Below are positions 26,541 through 38,189 of a stretch of 64,000 nucleotides of DNA, piece after piece; within the stretch, counting starts at the first letter, position 1, and the number at the start of each line of letters is the position of its first letter. Origin of the DNA: Torymus aiolomorphi (taxonomy: Eukaryota > Arthropoda > Insecta > Hymenoptera > Torymidae); contig CM070873.1 in assembly GCA_036365515.1 (NCBI GenBank), positions 78,592,029 to 78,656,028 on the forward strand, written 5' to 3'. The position numbers and the translations under genes are program-made. The notes beneath the pieces are model-generated. The model had not been told where the DNA came from. It ran no database searches and saw nothing but the letters and a program-made list of their open reading frames with translations.

Positions 26541-27339
26541 CAGAGTATTGTAAAATAGAAACGTATTATGATTTGTTAGATTTTATCGACCAATCTAGAA
26601 CTTTATATATTTAATAGTTGTTCATCTAACCACCAGTAGTGTTTACATTTACACTATATGATAAAAATGTGATTTTATATGTCAATCCAAACAAGATTCT
26701 ATTCAGCTGATAATAGAGAAAAGTCACACACGACATTTTAGAAATATTTTCAGATAATTATATGTATTATTGAGAAATTTAATTTTTATTGATAAAATAA
26801 TAAAAAAATAAAGTATATTTTCGAACGTTGAATTATTTAACATAGCCCTACATAGAATGCCGAGAAAATTTTATAAAAATTTACAAAATTTGAATGTATC
26901 ACAATTTTTATGTACCCCGTTTCTGGGGCAGGTTAGCTGAGAATCGTATGGTTAAAAAATAGATTTTAGCTTTATTTGGGGTCGCCCTATAAGTTTGAAA
27001 AAAATTATAAATATTTTGTAGATAGAATACTTTGAAATATTGAAAATATTTTCTTCATTAAATTTGTATTTTTTTTTTTTTTTTTTTTATAAAAAAATGA
27101 AAAATAATGCAAGGTTATTACGAAATTGTGCAACATCACTTCTAATGTGAATATATTATTAGGACATATAACGTAATAATTTTCAAAATAAATATTCATG
27201 ATAGTGTTATTAAAGGAACAATAATTATAGATCATAAATACCCCATAATCCCCAAAGTAATATAACATAATAAAATTATACACAGAGGGTTACTAAACCG
27301 TTCGATATCGCGATAACCTAATTACTTAATTAAATGAGG
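26541..27339. other. AT-rich spacer
   Basis: AT-rich; contains an uninterrupted T run of about 20 near 27068-27088. No gene recognised. Confidence 0.4.
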
Positions 27340-28250
27340 GGCAGACATAGGTACTGTGCGCGCATGACATGCAATTGAAAAAAATAAACAGAAGAAGAAA
27401 GAGAGAGAGAGAAAGAGAAAAAATATGCAAGAACCGCGAGTTACAACTGTACTAAACTACGTACGGAAAACCGCAAAAAGCCCCGCGAGGCGAAGATGAT
27501 GCCACGACCGCAGTGCAGTGGCCTGGCTGCGCAATTACACCGCGCGCGAGCGGGAACGCGCGTGATACATATACATATATATACACGTATATAAGCGAAG
27601 CTAGCAAGGGGGAGGAAAGCGGCGGCAGCAGGCGGACGGGGAAAAAGGTCTGAATAAAAATCTCCGAGGAAAAGCTGCGGTCCGCGTACACATAATTGCG
27701 CGCGGGGCGTGATAAAAGGCAACCCATTCGCGCTAAAGTTAATTGCAACTGCTCCCCTCCTCTAAGGGTGCACACGTACACATATACGTAGACGCGAAGA
27801 GCTGCACGTAGCGCAGCTGTCCACCTGCGATACTGTTACGTGGAAGCCTACCCCCGGCGAACCGGAATTGCAAAAAGCCGCTGCACTTCCGAGCCGGTCG
27901 AGCGAGTCTTCCCCCTCCTCTTTCTCGCTGCAGAATTCAGCGGAAGAGGGACACTTTGACCGTGAAAATCGTTTTGTCACGCACGTCGCATAAAAACGTG
28001 GAAACGCTCTTTTCCGGCTGATCGAAGCTAGCTAGCGGCCGCGGCGTCGACAGCGATCCTTTATATAGACTGAGCAAAGGTAATCTCGTGTCGTTGCATC
28101 AGTCTTTAAATGGTTCGATGTTGTTTTACGTAATTGATCATCCGGCGTTTGTAGCAGCTGGCTTTTTTCTCTTTTATGATTGATCGAACGCGGTGCGTTT
28201 GCTGGCTTTTTTGTGCAGAGGATAAACGATCGGAAGCGCGCACGCATTGT
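27340..28250. other. CpG island
   Basis: Begins with a GAGAGAGAGAGAAAG tract near 27402, then CpG-rich DNA with CGCGCGAGCG and ATATATACACGTATATA words. Frames are compositional. Confidence 0.4.
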
Positions 28251-28436
28251 TGCGTTTAATTACTGGTTCAATGAAAGCAATTGAATTTTTCTGAGTTTAT
28301 TCTTTTTTTTTCGTTCTGCAGTCAACATTATTTGTCAAACAATAGGAATATTCTTGTAATACATAAATTAGAGGTGTGGGAATATGAACTCAAACGTAAA
28401 AATAATAATGTAAATGATAAAATAGTGAGATAGGAC

Positions 28437-29315
28437 CCCTGTTAGAAATTGATTCAATTATTTACCTAATAACTAGTTTCCCCAATAATCATCAAAAACT
28501 AGAAACTTCTTGGCCATTTCTATCTATCGATGAAACGATTTTTTCGATCATATTCGCCATTTAATAGACAGAATAATAGAATAAGTTTTTTCGCAAATTT
28601 ACATTAGCTTATTTATAAGTATTTAAAAGATATTAAAGTTGGCTAGTTTTTTTAGTTAGGGAATGGCTAATAAAAGGCTTGCTATTATGGCGAGAAGAGA
28701 GATAGAATCAAACGAAAAAATCATTGTTTTCGTTTGTATTTCCTGAAACAGTACTATAAACGAATTAAATATCAATAATTGGTGTTTACGTTTTGGTTAG
28801 CTATCTTTTTTTAATGTTTGGCTTTAAGGTGATGTGAAACCCTAATTTCAATATTTTTTAAATCAACATTCAAACATTTATTTGGAAAAAGACGGTTGTC
28901 AAGCGCATATTCAGGAATTTTTTTGAGTGATTTTATTAGCATTTTCGTTAGCTATGCTCGTTTGAAAAGTAGGTCAAATGCAGATTCCTACTTACCGACA
29001 GTACGGTTTTTATTTAATTAAATAAATTCTCATAATTTTTTTAGAAAAACACGTTTGTCAAGCGCTCCGTATATGTAAATACTATACTCGCAATTTTTTT
29101 GGATGATTCTATTGGTATTTTCATGAGATGTACTCGTTTGAAAAATAACGTCGGTACTCACATCCCCTTAAATACATGATCGCATTACAGAGAAAATTTA
29201 TTAAATAGAAAATATGACCGGAAAAATCGTTTCATCACTAGCCAGAAATTAGCTATTTTTATTAGCTATTTACTATTTCCTTGGCCATTTCCGACAGAAA
29301 CAATTTCTACCAGGG
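28437..29315. mobile_element. TIR element (CCCTGKTAGAAATTG ends)
   Basis: An 879-bp segment with left end CCCTGTTAGAAATTGATTC and right end the reverse complement of CCCTGGTAGAAATTGTTTC. AC follows on the right and precedes on the left, a possible 2-bp duplication. The interior is AT-rich without a transposase. The terminus resembles that of the 62080-62892 element (CCCTGGTAGAA). Likely a non-autonomous DNA transposon. Confidence 0.6.
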
Positions 29316-30359
29316 ACTTGATATACTGAAAAGCTGATATTCAGACTCTTTAACAGAAAAACGCTTATCTTACAGTATATAAAACAGAGGGGACAGCTAA
29401 CAAAATGCAAAAATACAAAATTATATTTACGAAGTAAACTGACTTTATACGGCAAGCATACTATTGGTTTTCTATAATTGAGGCTGGATGAAGTTAATTC
29501 ATTACTCATTTTCCCATCCTATTAGTCGCTTCAGCTTTACGATATATCTAGGCACACCATAAATTGTAAAAATGAACATATATTATAGTGAAACTTTACA
29601 TTAAATATAAAATCATGGTATTTTTTATTTGGAATTCGAGTCTATTCCGTTAATATAATTGATTACAAATCGTAATTTTACCAGAATATTTTCTCTGCCA
29701 CCAATAATAAACGGAAAATTCATCATTTGTATTAATTCATACAAATTTCAAAATTTTGTGAGATTATATAAATAAAATAACTTGAAGATTATTAATTATT
29801 ATTCCAAGAGATCAAAAAAATTGCTTTTCTATTCTTTTTAAAACCAATAATGATATCTTATAAGTATAAAGTTTTCCAACGTCTTGATTATTTTGGAATC
29901 GAAGGTTATTATTTTGTTTACCAACTTCATCAGTTTTTAATCCACAAAATATTTATATTAATTTACGTTAATTAATGCGACTACCACTACTATTAGTGAT
30001 TTAAACTACACTGCAAATTATATTTATATAGTATAATTTTAATGTAAAATTATCTTTACTGAATTTATTATTCGGAACGAAATGTTAGGGCAAAAATTAA
30101 ATTTCAAATTATTAAAATCCATTTGACTAAAATAATGTTTCCTTTTGTTCCCAAAAATTTCTTATAGTTTATATCTCCACCCACCAGAATTCTCAATTTT
30201 TCATAAATTACTCGAATATCATTTGAATGATAAATTTGAAAATTTAACTTTGAAACTTTTACTTAGAAATCACACGTCAGGCCAAATTGTAAACCTCAAA
30301 ATCGGCAGTCTTTCGCTCGAAAGGTCCTCAAACTTTATAAGCCCTGTTTATCTGATCGG
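29316..30359. other. AT-rich spacer
   Basis: No gene or repeat recognised. Confidence 0.4.
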
Positions 30360-30740
30360 AGACCTCCCGTAGGTTGGTAGAGAGACGAGAAAACCGGAGG
30401 GGCATTCGTCCTCTCAAGAGTGCGCGCGTAGCCCGATCCCGAAGTTTATTTACCCAGGCACCTGACGTCGAGTGCGTCGGCAGCGGCGCTCGTGCACCCG
30501 AATCGATCGTCCGACACGACGAAAGTGCCGATTGTTTCGAGGGTTATTGCAGCTGTCACCTCCGCGTAACACGGGTCAGCGTTGTAGGCGACGATGATGG
30601 GCTAGCTGGACTTTCCTTTAGATCGCTCTCCTCCCCCTCTCTCTTTTGTAGACCAACCGCTCTCGAGCAGCTCTCCACGATGGATGACGTGAGAGACACG
30701 CGCAATCGACGTACGAATCTGGTCGGGTACGTGGGTGGTA
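30360..30740. other. GC-rich island containing a candidate exon
   Basis: CpG-rich block open in one plus frame for 147 codons (30374-30817). Only the part between the splice-like sites at 30651 and 30727 is considered further. Confidence 0.35.
30652..30726 (+). CDS. Candidate 75-bp exon of unknown gene
   Basis: Preceded by a strong 3' splice-site-like tract (CTCCCCCTCTCTCTTTTGTAG ends at 30651, shown here by its pattern) and followed by GG|GTACGTGGGT, a good 5' splice site. One frame is open and reads PTALEQLSTMDDVRDTRNRR onward, with an internal ATG in a fair start context. I do not recognise a protein family. The pyrimidine tract may be coincidental, because CT runs are common in this DNA. 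No partner exon is identified in the window. Confidence 0.2.
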
Positions 30741-32259
30741 TATGTAAAAGTGAAACGACTTTTCCATTAAGATGTGGCTACGAATTGTCTTTTAATGTTT
30801 ATCAAAGTATTAAATAGTTCAAATTTTTCATTAAAGAAAACCTTTGTGTTACAATAAAAGTTTTATCTTTATATTGTTTGTTCAATTATTTATTAGATTT
30901 ATCCTTGATGTTGTATGTTACGTCCAGTTGTACAATACAAATAATCTTTAAATTTCATATCTCAACGAATTGGGATGCTTATCATTCTTCCTGCGTGCGC
31001 TCTGTTTTCTTTTTTATTAAACATGCTAAGAATAATTTATTCCTTGTAAGCCAGAAATTTTTTCTTTTAATTTGAATCCATCTTTGATAATTGATATAAT
31101 ACTGTAGCACATTCACCCTTAATTTATACTAAATTTTGAGGTTATAAACTATAAGCTTATTCGAATATTTTTTTTCATAAAGTATTTTACATAAAAAGAT
31201 CTGAACATAATATTGACATAGCTTATTCTAAAGAATCCCTTTAATTTCCCATTCCAATTCTCGAAACTTTTTTTATTGTTAAGATTAAAAGTTTGCTTGT
31301 TTTCAATTTTATCGCTCAGTTCAACAACCAATCATATTGCGTTCTAAAATGCTTCACTACTTGTGGCCATCAATTTTTCAAGAGAGAAACATTTTTTCAG
31401 AAGTAAATAATAATAGTTTTTTTATATATTTCGAACGGACGACAGACGAGCCAAAATATCCACTCATGAGCTAGTCGTTTCAATTTTCCCAAATCGAGGG
31501 TATCCTGTATTATGACGGACAATTTCCACATCTCGATAGGAAATTTTGTAGTGAGACAGCAAAACCAACAAGAGACAAGACAATGAAAATAGAATTAATA
31601 TGATGATATAAAACTTTATACCACAATGAAAATACAATTAATGTGATGATATAAAACTTTATACTACGAGCGTTTAAACTTCCTATAAATAATAGTAGCT
31701 CTTATCGAATTATATCGAATTCGAATGATTTTAAAATAAGCTACGGAAGTAAGTAGGGAAAGGAATGATTATGATTTTTAAAACGATTAATGATTATAAT
31801 ATTTAAAAGAAGGTTGCCAACAGTGAAAATTGCGATCTCTTAGCTTGCTCCCCTAAAGGGAAGCTGAGATATTTGACTAAAATGTTCGAAATTTAACGCG
31901 GACTGTATATCTATAGATCGAGCTATAGATATTTTGCTTTTCCAAATATATAGATGTACAGTCTACGTTAAATTAATAACTTTCAAGTCAAATATCGCAG
32001 CTTTCCTTCTGGTTAGAAAGCATATTTTTATAAAATGATATTTTTACAATTCTTAAATTATGAGATAGTTGTGTACGTTTCCTCTGTCAGTGATTCCATA
32101 ACCTTTAAAACTACGAGCCATTCTTGTATCCAAAATAATGTTTGACAGTTCATAATGTATGGACAACCAAAGATTATGAAATGACATATATAAGTTATAA
32201 CTGTATTAACAATGCGGTATAATAAAACTATATCATGTTACTGTACGCCTTATCTCACC
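30741..32259. other. AT-rich spacer
   Basis: AT-rich with the tandem duplication at 31571-31670. No gene recognised. Confidence 0.4.
31571..31670. repeat. Two-copy tandem repeat, about 50 bp
   Basis: ACAATGAAAATA(G/C)AATTAAT(A/G)TGATGATATAAAACTTTATAC occurs twice in a row, nearly identical. Confidence 0.8.
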
Positions 32260-33347
32260 TTTTGCACAGAATCTAATACGTAGGAACGTTGCCCCGATTT
32301 GCCGCGTCTTCGTAAATTGATCGCAGCTACGGCAGATCCTTCGCAATGGTAATATCACCGACAACCAAACTAAAAAAGCACCACTGCTCCCTCGCAAAAA
32401 GCAAGACTAAGGAGCTCCCAACAAAACACAAATAAACGCCGACACTGTAAACCGCATCACCGCAAAAGTGACGAGAGAAACCAAGAACAAAAACTGAAAA
32501 AACTCCACCAAAATATTACGTATCACGAGTCAGACGCAGTGCTAAAGCACGAACACACACAAACACACAGGCGATCAACGTGAGCGTACGTTCCGGTATC
32601 ACATTCTCGCGGGAATCTGCAGAGAGTAGAATCCACAGAGTGAGAGACTATCGTTCGAGAAAGGGACGCGCACGAGTTGAACTTCGCGCACAGGTATGGT
32701 ATAGGTGTATATAGCAGACGCTGCTGCTACTTTGTCGCCGGCTCGATCCTTGGCAGCACACCAATCGATTCTTCGATCACTCCTTGTCCTGAGGTGCCAC
32801 AGACACAGCGCCTCCGTACACTGGGAAACTCACACCAAATTATTATTCAAATTCAAATGGTCAGATGCGGCTTTACGAGAGCGCTCGCACACATACACGT
32901 ATCTTTCTGTGATCTGTGTACGTGCATGCAGGTGTACACAGTGTAAGGGAGTAGAGAGAAAGAGAGAGAGAGCTGTGCAGTAGCAGGTGTGCGTGCGCGC
33001 GAGAGACAGAGGCGACGCAGAGAGGCAACAGCGCAGTCTCATGCATGCGAGGCCCTGCCGGGTACTGAAAAGCAGCGAGAGAGCGCGTCGTCGTCCGGGG
33101 GTTCGTCCTAGCGCGCAAGAGCGACGGAGAGCGGAAGAGAAAGACAAAGAGAGGGAGAGAGAGAGAGAGAGAGAGCGGCAGCGGCGGCGGCGCGCCGGTC
33201 TATCGAGCGCACCTTCCCGCGCTAGCCAATCACGGGCATCGGCGCGCCAAAGCCACGGCCAATAGCGTGGCACCGGGCGCGCGCGCCGCCGCCGGGCAAT
33301 GGCGTAGCCTTTGAAGGACCATCTCGCGCGAAATAAAATTTACGCGT

Positions 33348-33378
<31 letters not shown>

Positions 33379-33640
33379 GAAGCAGGAGTAGGAGAAGGTG
33401 GTTGAGACTTGAGAGCATATAGGTGTCCGCGCACAGTGTCAGGGTTAAAGGTAGGTATGCGCACACCAGTTCCAGCATGCGCGTGGCGGTACTTGATCCC
33501 GTCTTCCTCTCCATCGAATTAAATGTACCGCGCATGAGCCAAGTCGAATTGACGTCCTTTATTAGGATTTACTCAGTGTGTGCGAATTCCATGAACGCGC
33601 TGCCAGGGGATTTTCGAAAGTGGGAACATTTTTAATTGCA
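32260..33640. promoter_or_regulatory. Large CpG island, candidate promoter region
   Basis: The longest GC/CpG island in the window. It includes GA tracts (33145-33176 and 33350-33375), a GGCGGCGGCGCGCC core and two CCAAT-type words (GCCAATCACG near 33225 and GCCAATAGCG near 33259). Seven or more overlapping frames with Arg/Ala/Ser/Leu content run over it and are not genes. The CCAAT words in a CpG/GAGA island suggest a promoter. No first exon is identifiable downstream on either strand. Confidence 0.35.
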
Positions 33641-34829
33641 AAAGTAAATTATGGTTTTTGAAGAAAATCTGGTTTATTTGATTCTTATGAGTATCGATGT
33701 AGTGGCCCAGTTTTTAATAATATGGGCAATTATAATCGTTTCAAAACTCGATTTTTATTAATATCGTAGTAATTTTTTTCGTCATCAAACTACATTCAAA
33801 TTTTGCACAGAGATTGTTGTAATCATTATTTGTCACGTCTTTCAATTTTATTTAAAAATATTGGTTTTGATTTGGCGAAAGACCCTCCTTAAGGGGGTTA
33901 TAGTGCTATATTAAGGTGATTCACTATTTAATTTTGATGTCATAAATTATTAAAATATAATAATGTAAGTACACATTAATCTCAAAGGCGAATACTCTCT
34001 GAACCCGAAAAAAGTAACGTGATAAAAAATTGTTAATCGAACACGTAGATATTGTTCAATAAGTAAAAAGTTACTTTCACTATTTACCAACTTTTCATTT
34101 TTCATTCGATTTTAATGTTTAATGTCTCATTTTGCTCCTTAAACATTTGTCTACGACCCATCCAGGCTTATATTATGATGGAATAATTAATATATACGAA
34201 GCAACATGTAATTGTTTACAGTAAACTTCAAGTTTATTGTGCTTAACGCAAATAACCTTTGAAGCAGTTAAAAATAAATGTTTGAAGTAATTTTGAACAA
34301 TGAATTACGAACGCAATTTTAGTGCAATCGAAAACATGTGTCGAACCATTTTAATAGAAGAACAACATACTTTAATTTCAACGTGGTTAGTGATATGGGC
34401 ATACTCAGGCTGTTATAATTTATTGTGATACATTTGAATATTGAAAAGGTAATTAAGGTAGTTAAGTTGATGAAGTTTTTTTCAAGAACTCAATAATATT
34501 GACAAAATGCATAGAATACATTGTAAGTTATTGTGATGTATTTGAATATTGAAAATGTAGTTAAGGTAGTTAAGTTGATAAACTTTTTTTTAAGAACTCC
34601 ACTGATTGGGCAGTTTTTATCATTATAACGGTAATTTTAGGTTCAATAAGCGAATATTTTGAAAAATTTCAAATGTTGTTTTCGTTTCTATATATTTTTA
34701 CTAATTTATACAAAAACAAAGACTTTTTCATGCTTTTTTTGTGTTAAAAGTGTAAGTTTGAAAATGAAATGGGAATTGTCCAAGGTTTTCATAATGGTTG
34801 CATAAGAAAATTATGGCTTGTAGAAGATA
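33641..34829. other. AT-rich spacer with local duplication
   Basis: AT-rich. A roughly 115-bp direct repeat covers about 34410-34600 (words TATTGTGAT-TTTGAATATTGAAAA and AATTAAGGTAGTTAAGTTGAT occur twice). No gene. Confidence 0.5.
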
Positions 34830-36119
34830 AGGTAAAATAGCTATCACTGGGACACTTATGACCACCTAGCTCTTATACATATGATCTCAGAATAATGAAC
34901 TGTTGTTTTTTTGTGAAATAAAAATTGCAACAGATAGTTTATACTTCGTTTAATTGGCTTCGCGAATAAAAAAATGTTGTTAAAATGTTATAAAATTAAA
35001 AAAAATACATTTAATACGTAGTCTATTAACCCTTTAGTGGGACACGATTTTTCGAGATACACGCTAAAGTGAGACAATTAAGCCAATACTGGGACAATGT
35101 TAATCTTATGGTGTAATTAAACTTCATCCTAAAGTGGGACAAACTGCCAAAAGTAGGACAATTTAAGGTTATATTAGTGAATATGTAATACTAGATTATA
35201 GTAAGTTTTCAACGTTCTACCAATGCTTGGCCACATACATTGAGTAAAAAAATAAAGGTTTGATACGGCGCTATACATATTTATGTCAAAATTAAGGTAA
35301 AAGATACTATGTAAATACAGTCCCAGTATAGGCAACTACATGAAAAACTTGTCTTAAAGTGGGACACCTAATTTTGAAATATATAATAAATATTTATTTT
35401 ATTTATAAATGTACTAAAAATATGTATAAATGTTATTTTGTTCATTATTCAGTGAAATTCATAAATAAAGGGACCACAAAAGTTATACTAACGCTCGTCA
35501 AATGCAAGCAGAATGGCAAGTTCATATATGTTTGATACACTGTATTGAAAGAGCACTGTTTATTATTTCTTCTTTTAAATTCATAACTTTTTGGAATCAA
35601 AATAAATTACGTAATTGAATAAATTAGAACTTAAAAATTATTAAAAAATGTTTACTTGGGGGGGGGGTCCAAAGTTTAGACGACTCACTTGAAAATTGAA
35701 GTCAACTATAGACGTGCTCGGTTTCGATATAAGCTACTGCAGATTGTGCAAAATTTCGAAATTCTAAATTACGAAAATCATATTTTCGAATGTAACAATT
35801 CACCTACTGTCCAAAACATCGAATTTCATTAATAGAATTTTAATAGGGATACAATAAACATATTTCGAAATAAATCATTAGAAACAAGTTATATTTGTTT
35901 TGAAATCGTATTGATGAAATCCGATGTTTTGGACAGTAGGTGAATTGTTACATTCGAAAATATGATTTTAGTAATTTAGAATTTCGAAATTTTGCACAAT
36001 TTGCAGTAGCTTATATCGAAACCGAGCACGTCTACAGTTGACTTCAATTTTCAAGTGAGTCGTCTAAACTTTGGACCCCCCCCCCTTTTTTCGTTGTCCC
36101 AGTAATGGCTATTTTACCT
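34830..36119. mobile_element. TA-flanked TIR element with GTGGGACA motif array
   Basis: Ends AGGTAAAATAGCTATCACTG and the reverse complement of AGGTAAAATAGCCATTACTG, with TA at 34828-34829 and 36120-36121. The interior carries many copies of the word (A)GTGGGACA or its variants (near 34848, 35037, 35070, 35088, 35133, 35152 and 35359; inverted near 35319 and 36097). Most of the right quarter is occupied by the fold-back 35658-36085. No coding capacity is seen. Confidence 0.75.
35658..36085. mobile_element. Poly-G-ended fold-back element, copy 1
   Basis: A near-perfect palindrome of 428 bp starting with a run of ten G and ending with a run of ten C. The arms (TCCAAAGTTTAGACGACTCA onward) are about 190 bp and separated by an AT-rich loop near 35832-35912. 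The same element sits at 53335-53768. It lies inside the TIR element 34830-36119. Confidence 0.82.
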
Positions 36120-37180
36120 TATGTGAATTATTTTAAAAAATTACATTACAACGTGTGTTCCTATGCCTGTTATCTCAGTGAAGTCCGTAAATGATAGAGG
36201 ACTGCATAACTGATCGTTATAAGCAGCGTTATGTCTTATAGGAGCTGAGATGTGATTGTCAGGGAAGGAAGCTGACTGGTATGGCTCCTCTAGACCTTAG
36301 GCTCAGTTAGAGCCGGAAATGCATTTGATAGTCAGTAATTGATATGACAGACTCTCCCGCAAGCTCCATGTACCAAGTGCATTTAGCTGTTAATATTAAT
36401 AGGCGGAGAAAGTGTTACTATCATTCTAACGGAACATTAGATAATTCTAGTACTGAAAATTATTTCGTTAACCATAAGTTTTTCGTCGGTGTTAAAAAAT
36501 GAAATAAAATAGTTAATGTATGATATGATATTTGTTGTAATAGTAATTCAGTCTATTTACTAGTTTTAAAATAATTTAGATTTTAAACAACGTCAAAAAA
36601 TATTTTTTACTAATATTATTGAACCTAGTTCTTTTTATATTTCAACGTTTACAAATTAAAACAAAATATAAATCATTATATGTAATATGTGTTAGTACAC
36701 ATAGTTTCTGAAAAACTTCAACTATAAAAAAAATACACTGTTGGGTTTTATTATTCATTTTGGTGGAAATAAATATATAATTTTAATAACTATTATGCCT
36801 TCTTTTTATTTCTATAATTCATAAGAACTTTTTCAGATATTTACGAAAAGTCAAAGCCTATATAAAAAAATTACATAGTTACCAACACATCTCTATTTTT
36901 CATTATTTTTTCTTAATTTTGAACTTTCTATAATATTACGCATCTTGGAAGGACAAGAGAAGTCTAGAGCTGCTCTAGCAGGGGTGGTCCTCCAATCTCC
37001 CATACATACTTGGCGGGCCCGACGGTTTGCAGTTTACCGGTGGGCTTTATAAATGTAGAATTCTAAATTTTTGCATAAATTAATTACAAATGTTTATTGA
37101 TTGAATATAGGTAGGAATAATGGATCCTTTGAGGGCCAATGTCCAAGGTGAAAATGAATTTCAGTCCATTTTTTTATTTT

Positions 37181-37219
37181 GCGACGTTTCGCCAGACGAT
37201 TTTCTGGCCTCTTCAGGCT
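37181..37219 (-). ncRNA. Hammerhead-ribozyme-like motif, left arm
   Basis: On the minus strand: CTGAAGA (37216-37210, fits CUGANGA), a 5-bp stem GCCAG/CTGGC with an 8-base loop, then GAAAC and GTC. The AC/GU pair would form the 2-bp helix III typical of minimal Penelope-type hammerheads, with cleavage expected after the C of GTC. One extra G between core and helix II, and a weak AU-rich helix I, depart from the consensus. Activity is unproven. Confidence 0.42.
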
Positions 37220-37322
37220 TTATTAAGAAAACATAGATAACAAACAACACAACGTTAAAAAACAGTTCAAAAAATATAATTTTTTAACGTTGTGTTGTTT
37301 GTTATCTATGTTTTCTTAATAA

Positions 37323-37361
37323 AGCCTGAAGAGGCCAGAAAATCGTCTGGCGAAACGTCGC
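37323..37361 (+). ncRNA. Hammerhead-ribozyme-like motif, right arm
   Basis: Mirror copy of the left motif on the plus strand: CTGAAGA at 37326-37332, helix II GCCAG (37334-37338) with CTGGC (37347-37351), GAAAC at 37352-37356 and GTC at 37357-37359. It has the same deviations as the left copy. The two motifs point away from each other. Confidence 0.42.
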
Positions 37362-38189
37362 AAAATAAAAAATGTACTGAAATTCATTTTCACCTTGGAC
37401 ATTGGCCCTCAAAGGATCCATTATTCCTACCTATATTTAATCAATAAACAATGGAGGGTGCCACACTACACAAAAAAAAACAAAAACAAATGTTTATATC
37501 TATAATTCCACTATAATAAATAATTACATGGCTCTAATTTTTAACTGATACTGTTTAAATATATCATCCCTACATGTGCAGAATCTGATGATTTACTTTC
37601 ATTACCCAAAATATTTTTCCTGGTGTCCGTCGTTTTTAAAAGGGAATGAATTAAAAATGCATATAAATTCTACTCCAAAGTCTACTCAAGGGTGCTTTAG
37701 ATTTTACTAACCATTTTATAAGCCACCTATTTTTCATCCTTTTTGCGCGTGTAAATGTCGTAACATCTCATATGAGTATTTCAGACATCAGATCTCATAT
37801 GAGATCTCATGTATGTAATGATAGATTCACTGATCAGTATTTAATATGTAGAAGCAACCCATTTATACATTTTATCTTATCTTTAAACATATAAATATTT
37901 ATATGAAAATGACCATGTCTACACCTTGAACTGCAAATCGTCGGGCCCGCCAAGTATGTATGGGAAATTGGAGGACCACCCCTGCTAGAGCAGCTCTAGA
38001 CTTCTCTTGTCCTCCCAAGATGCGTAATATTATAGAAAGTTCAAAATTAAGAACAAATAATGAAAAATAGGGATGTGTAAGTAACTATGTAATTTTTTTA
38101 TATAGGCTTTGACTTTTCGTAAATATCTGAAAAAGTTCTTATGAATTATAGAAATAAAAAGAAGGCATAATAGTTATTAAAATTATATA

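Larger units (their letters stand above)
37091..37450. mobile_element. Inner fold-back with divergent hammerhead-like motifs
   Basis: A 360-bp near-perfect palindrome (TGTTTATTGATTGAATATAG and reverse complement at the ends) with a 20-bp central loop near 37258-37277. Each arm contains CCTGAAGAGGCC...GGCGAAACGTCG, which matches the core of the hammerhead ribozymes described from Penelope-like retroelements. The word ACAAATGTTTAT occurs at the left border and again 40 bp beyond the right border. Reads as a Penelope-type or retrozyme-like remnant in inverted arrangement. Confidence 0.7.
36774..38189. mobile_element. Fold-back element with a second fold-back nested inside
   Basis: Outer arms of about 250 bp begin with TATATAATTTTAATAACTA (left) and end with its reverse complement. 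Both contain the GC-richer block CTAGAGCTGCTCTAGCAGGG, itself partly palindromic, and GGCGGGCCCGACG. Between them lies unrelated AT-rich DNA plus the inner fold-back 37091-37450. Arms differ by a few substitutions and small gaps. No transposase is present. Confidence 0.82.
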
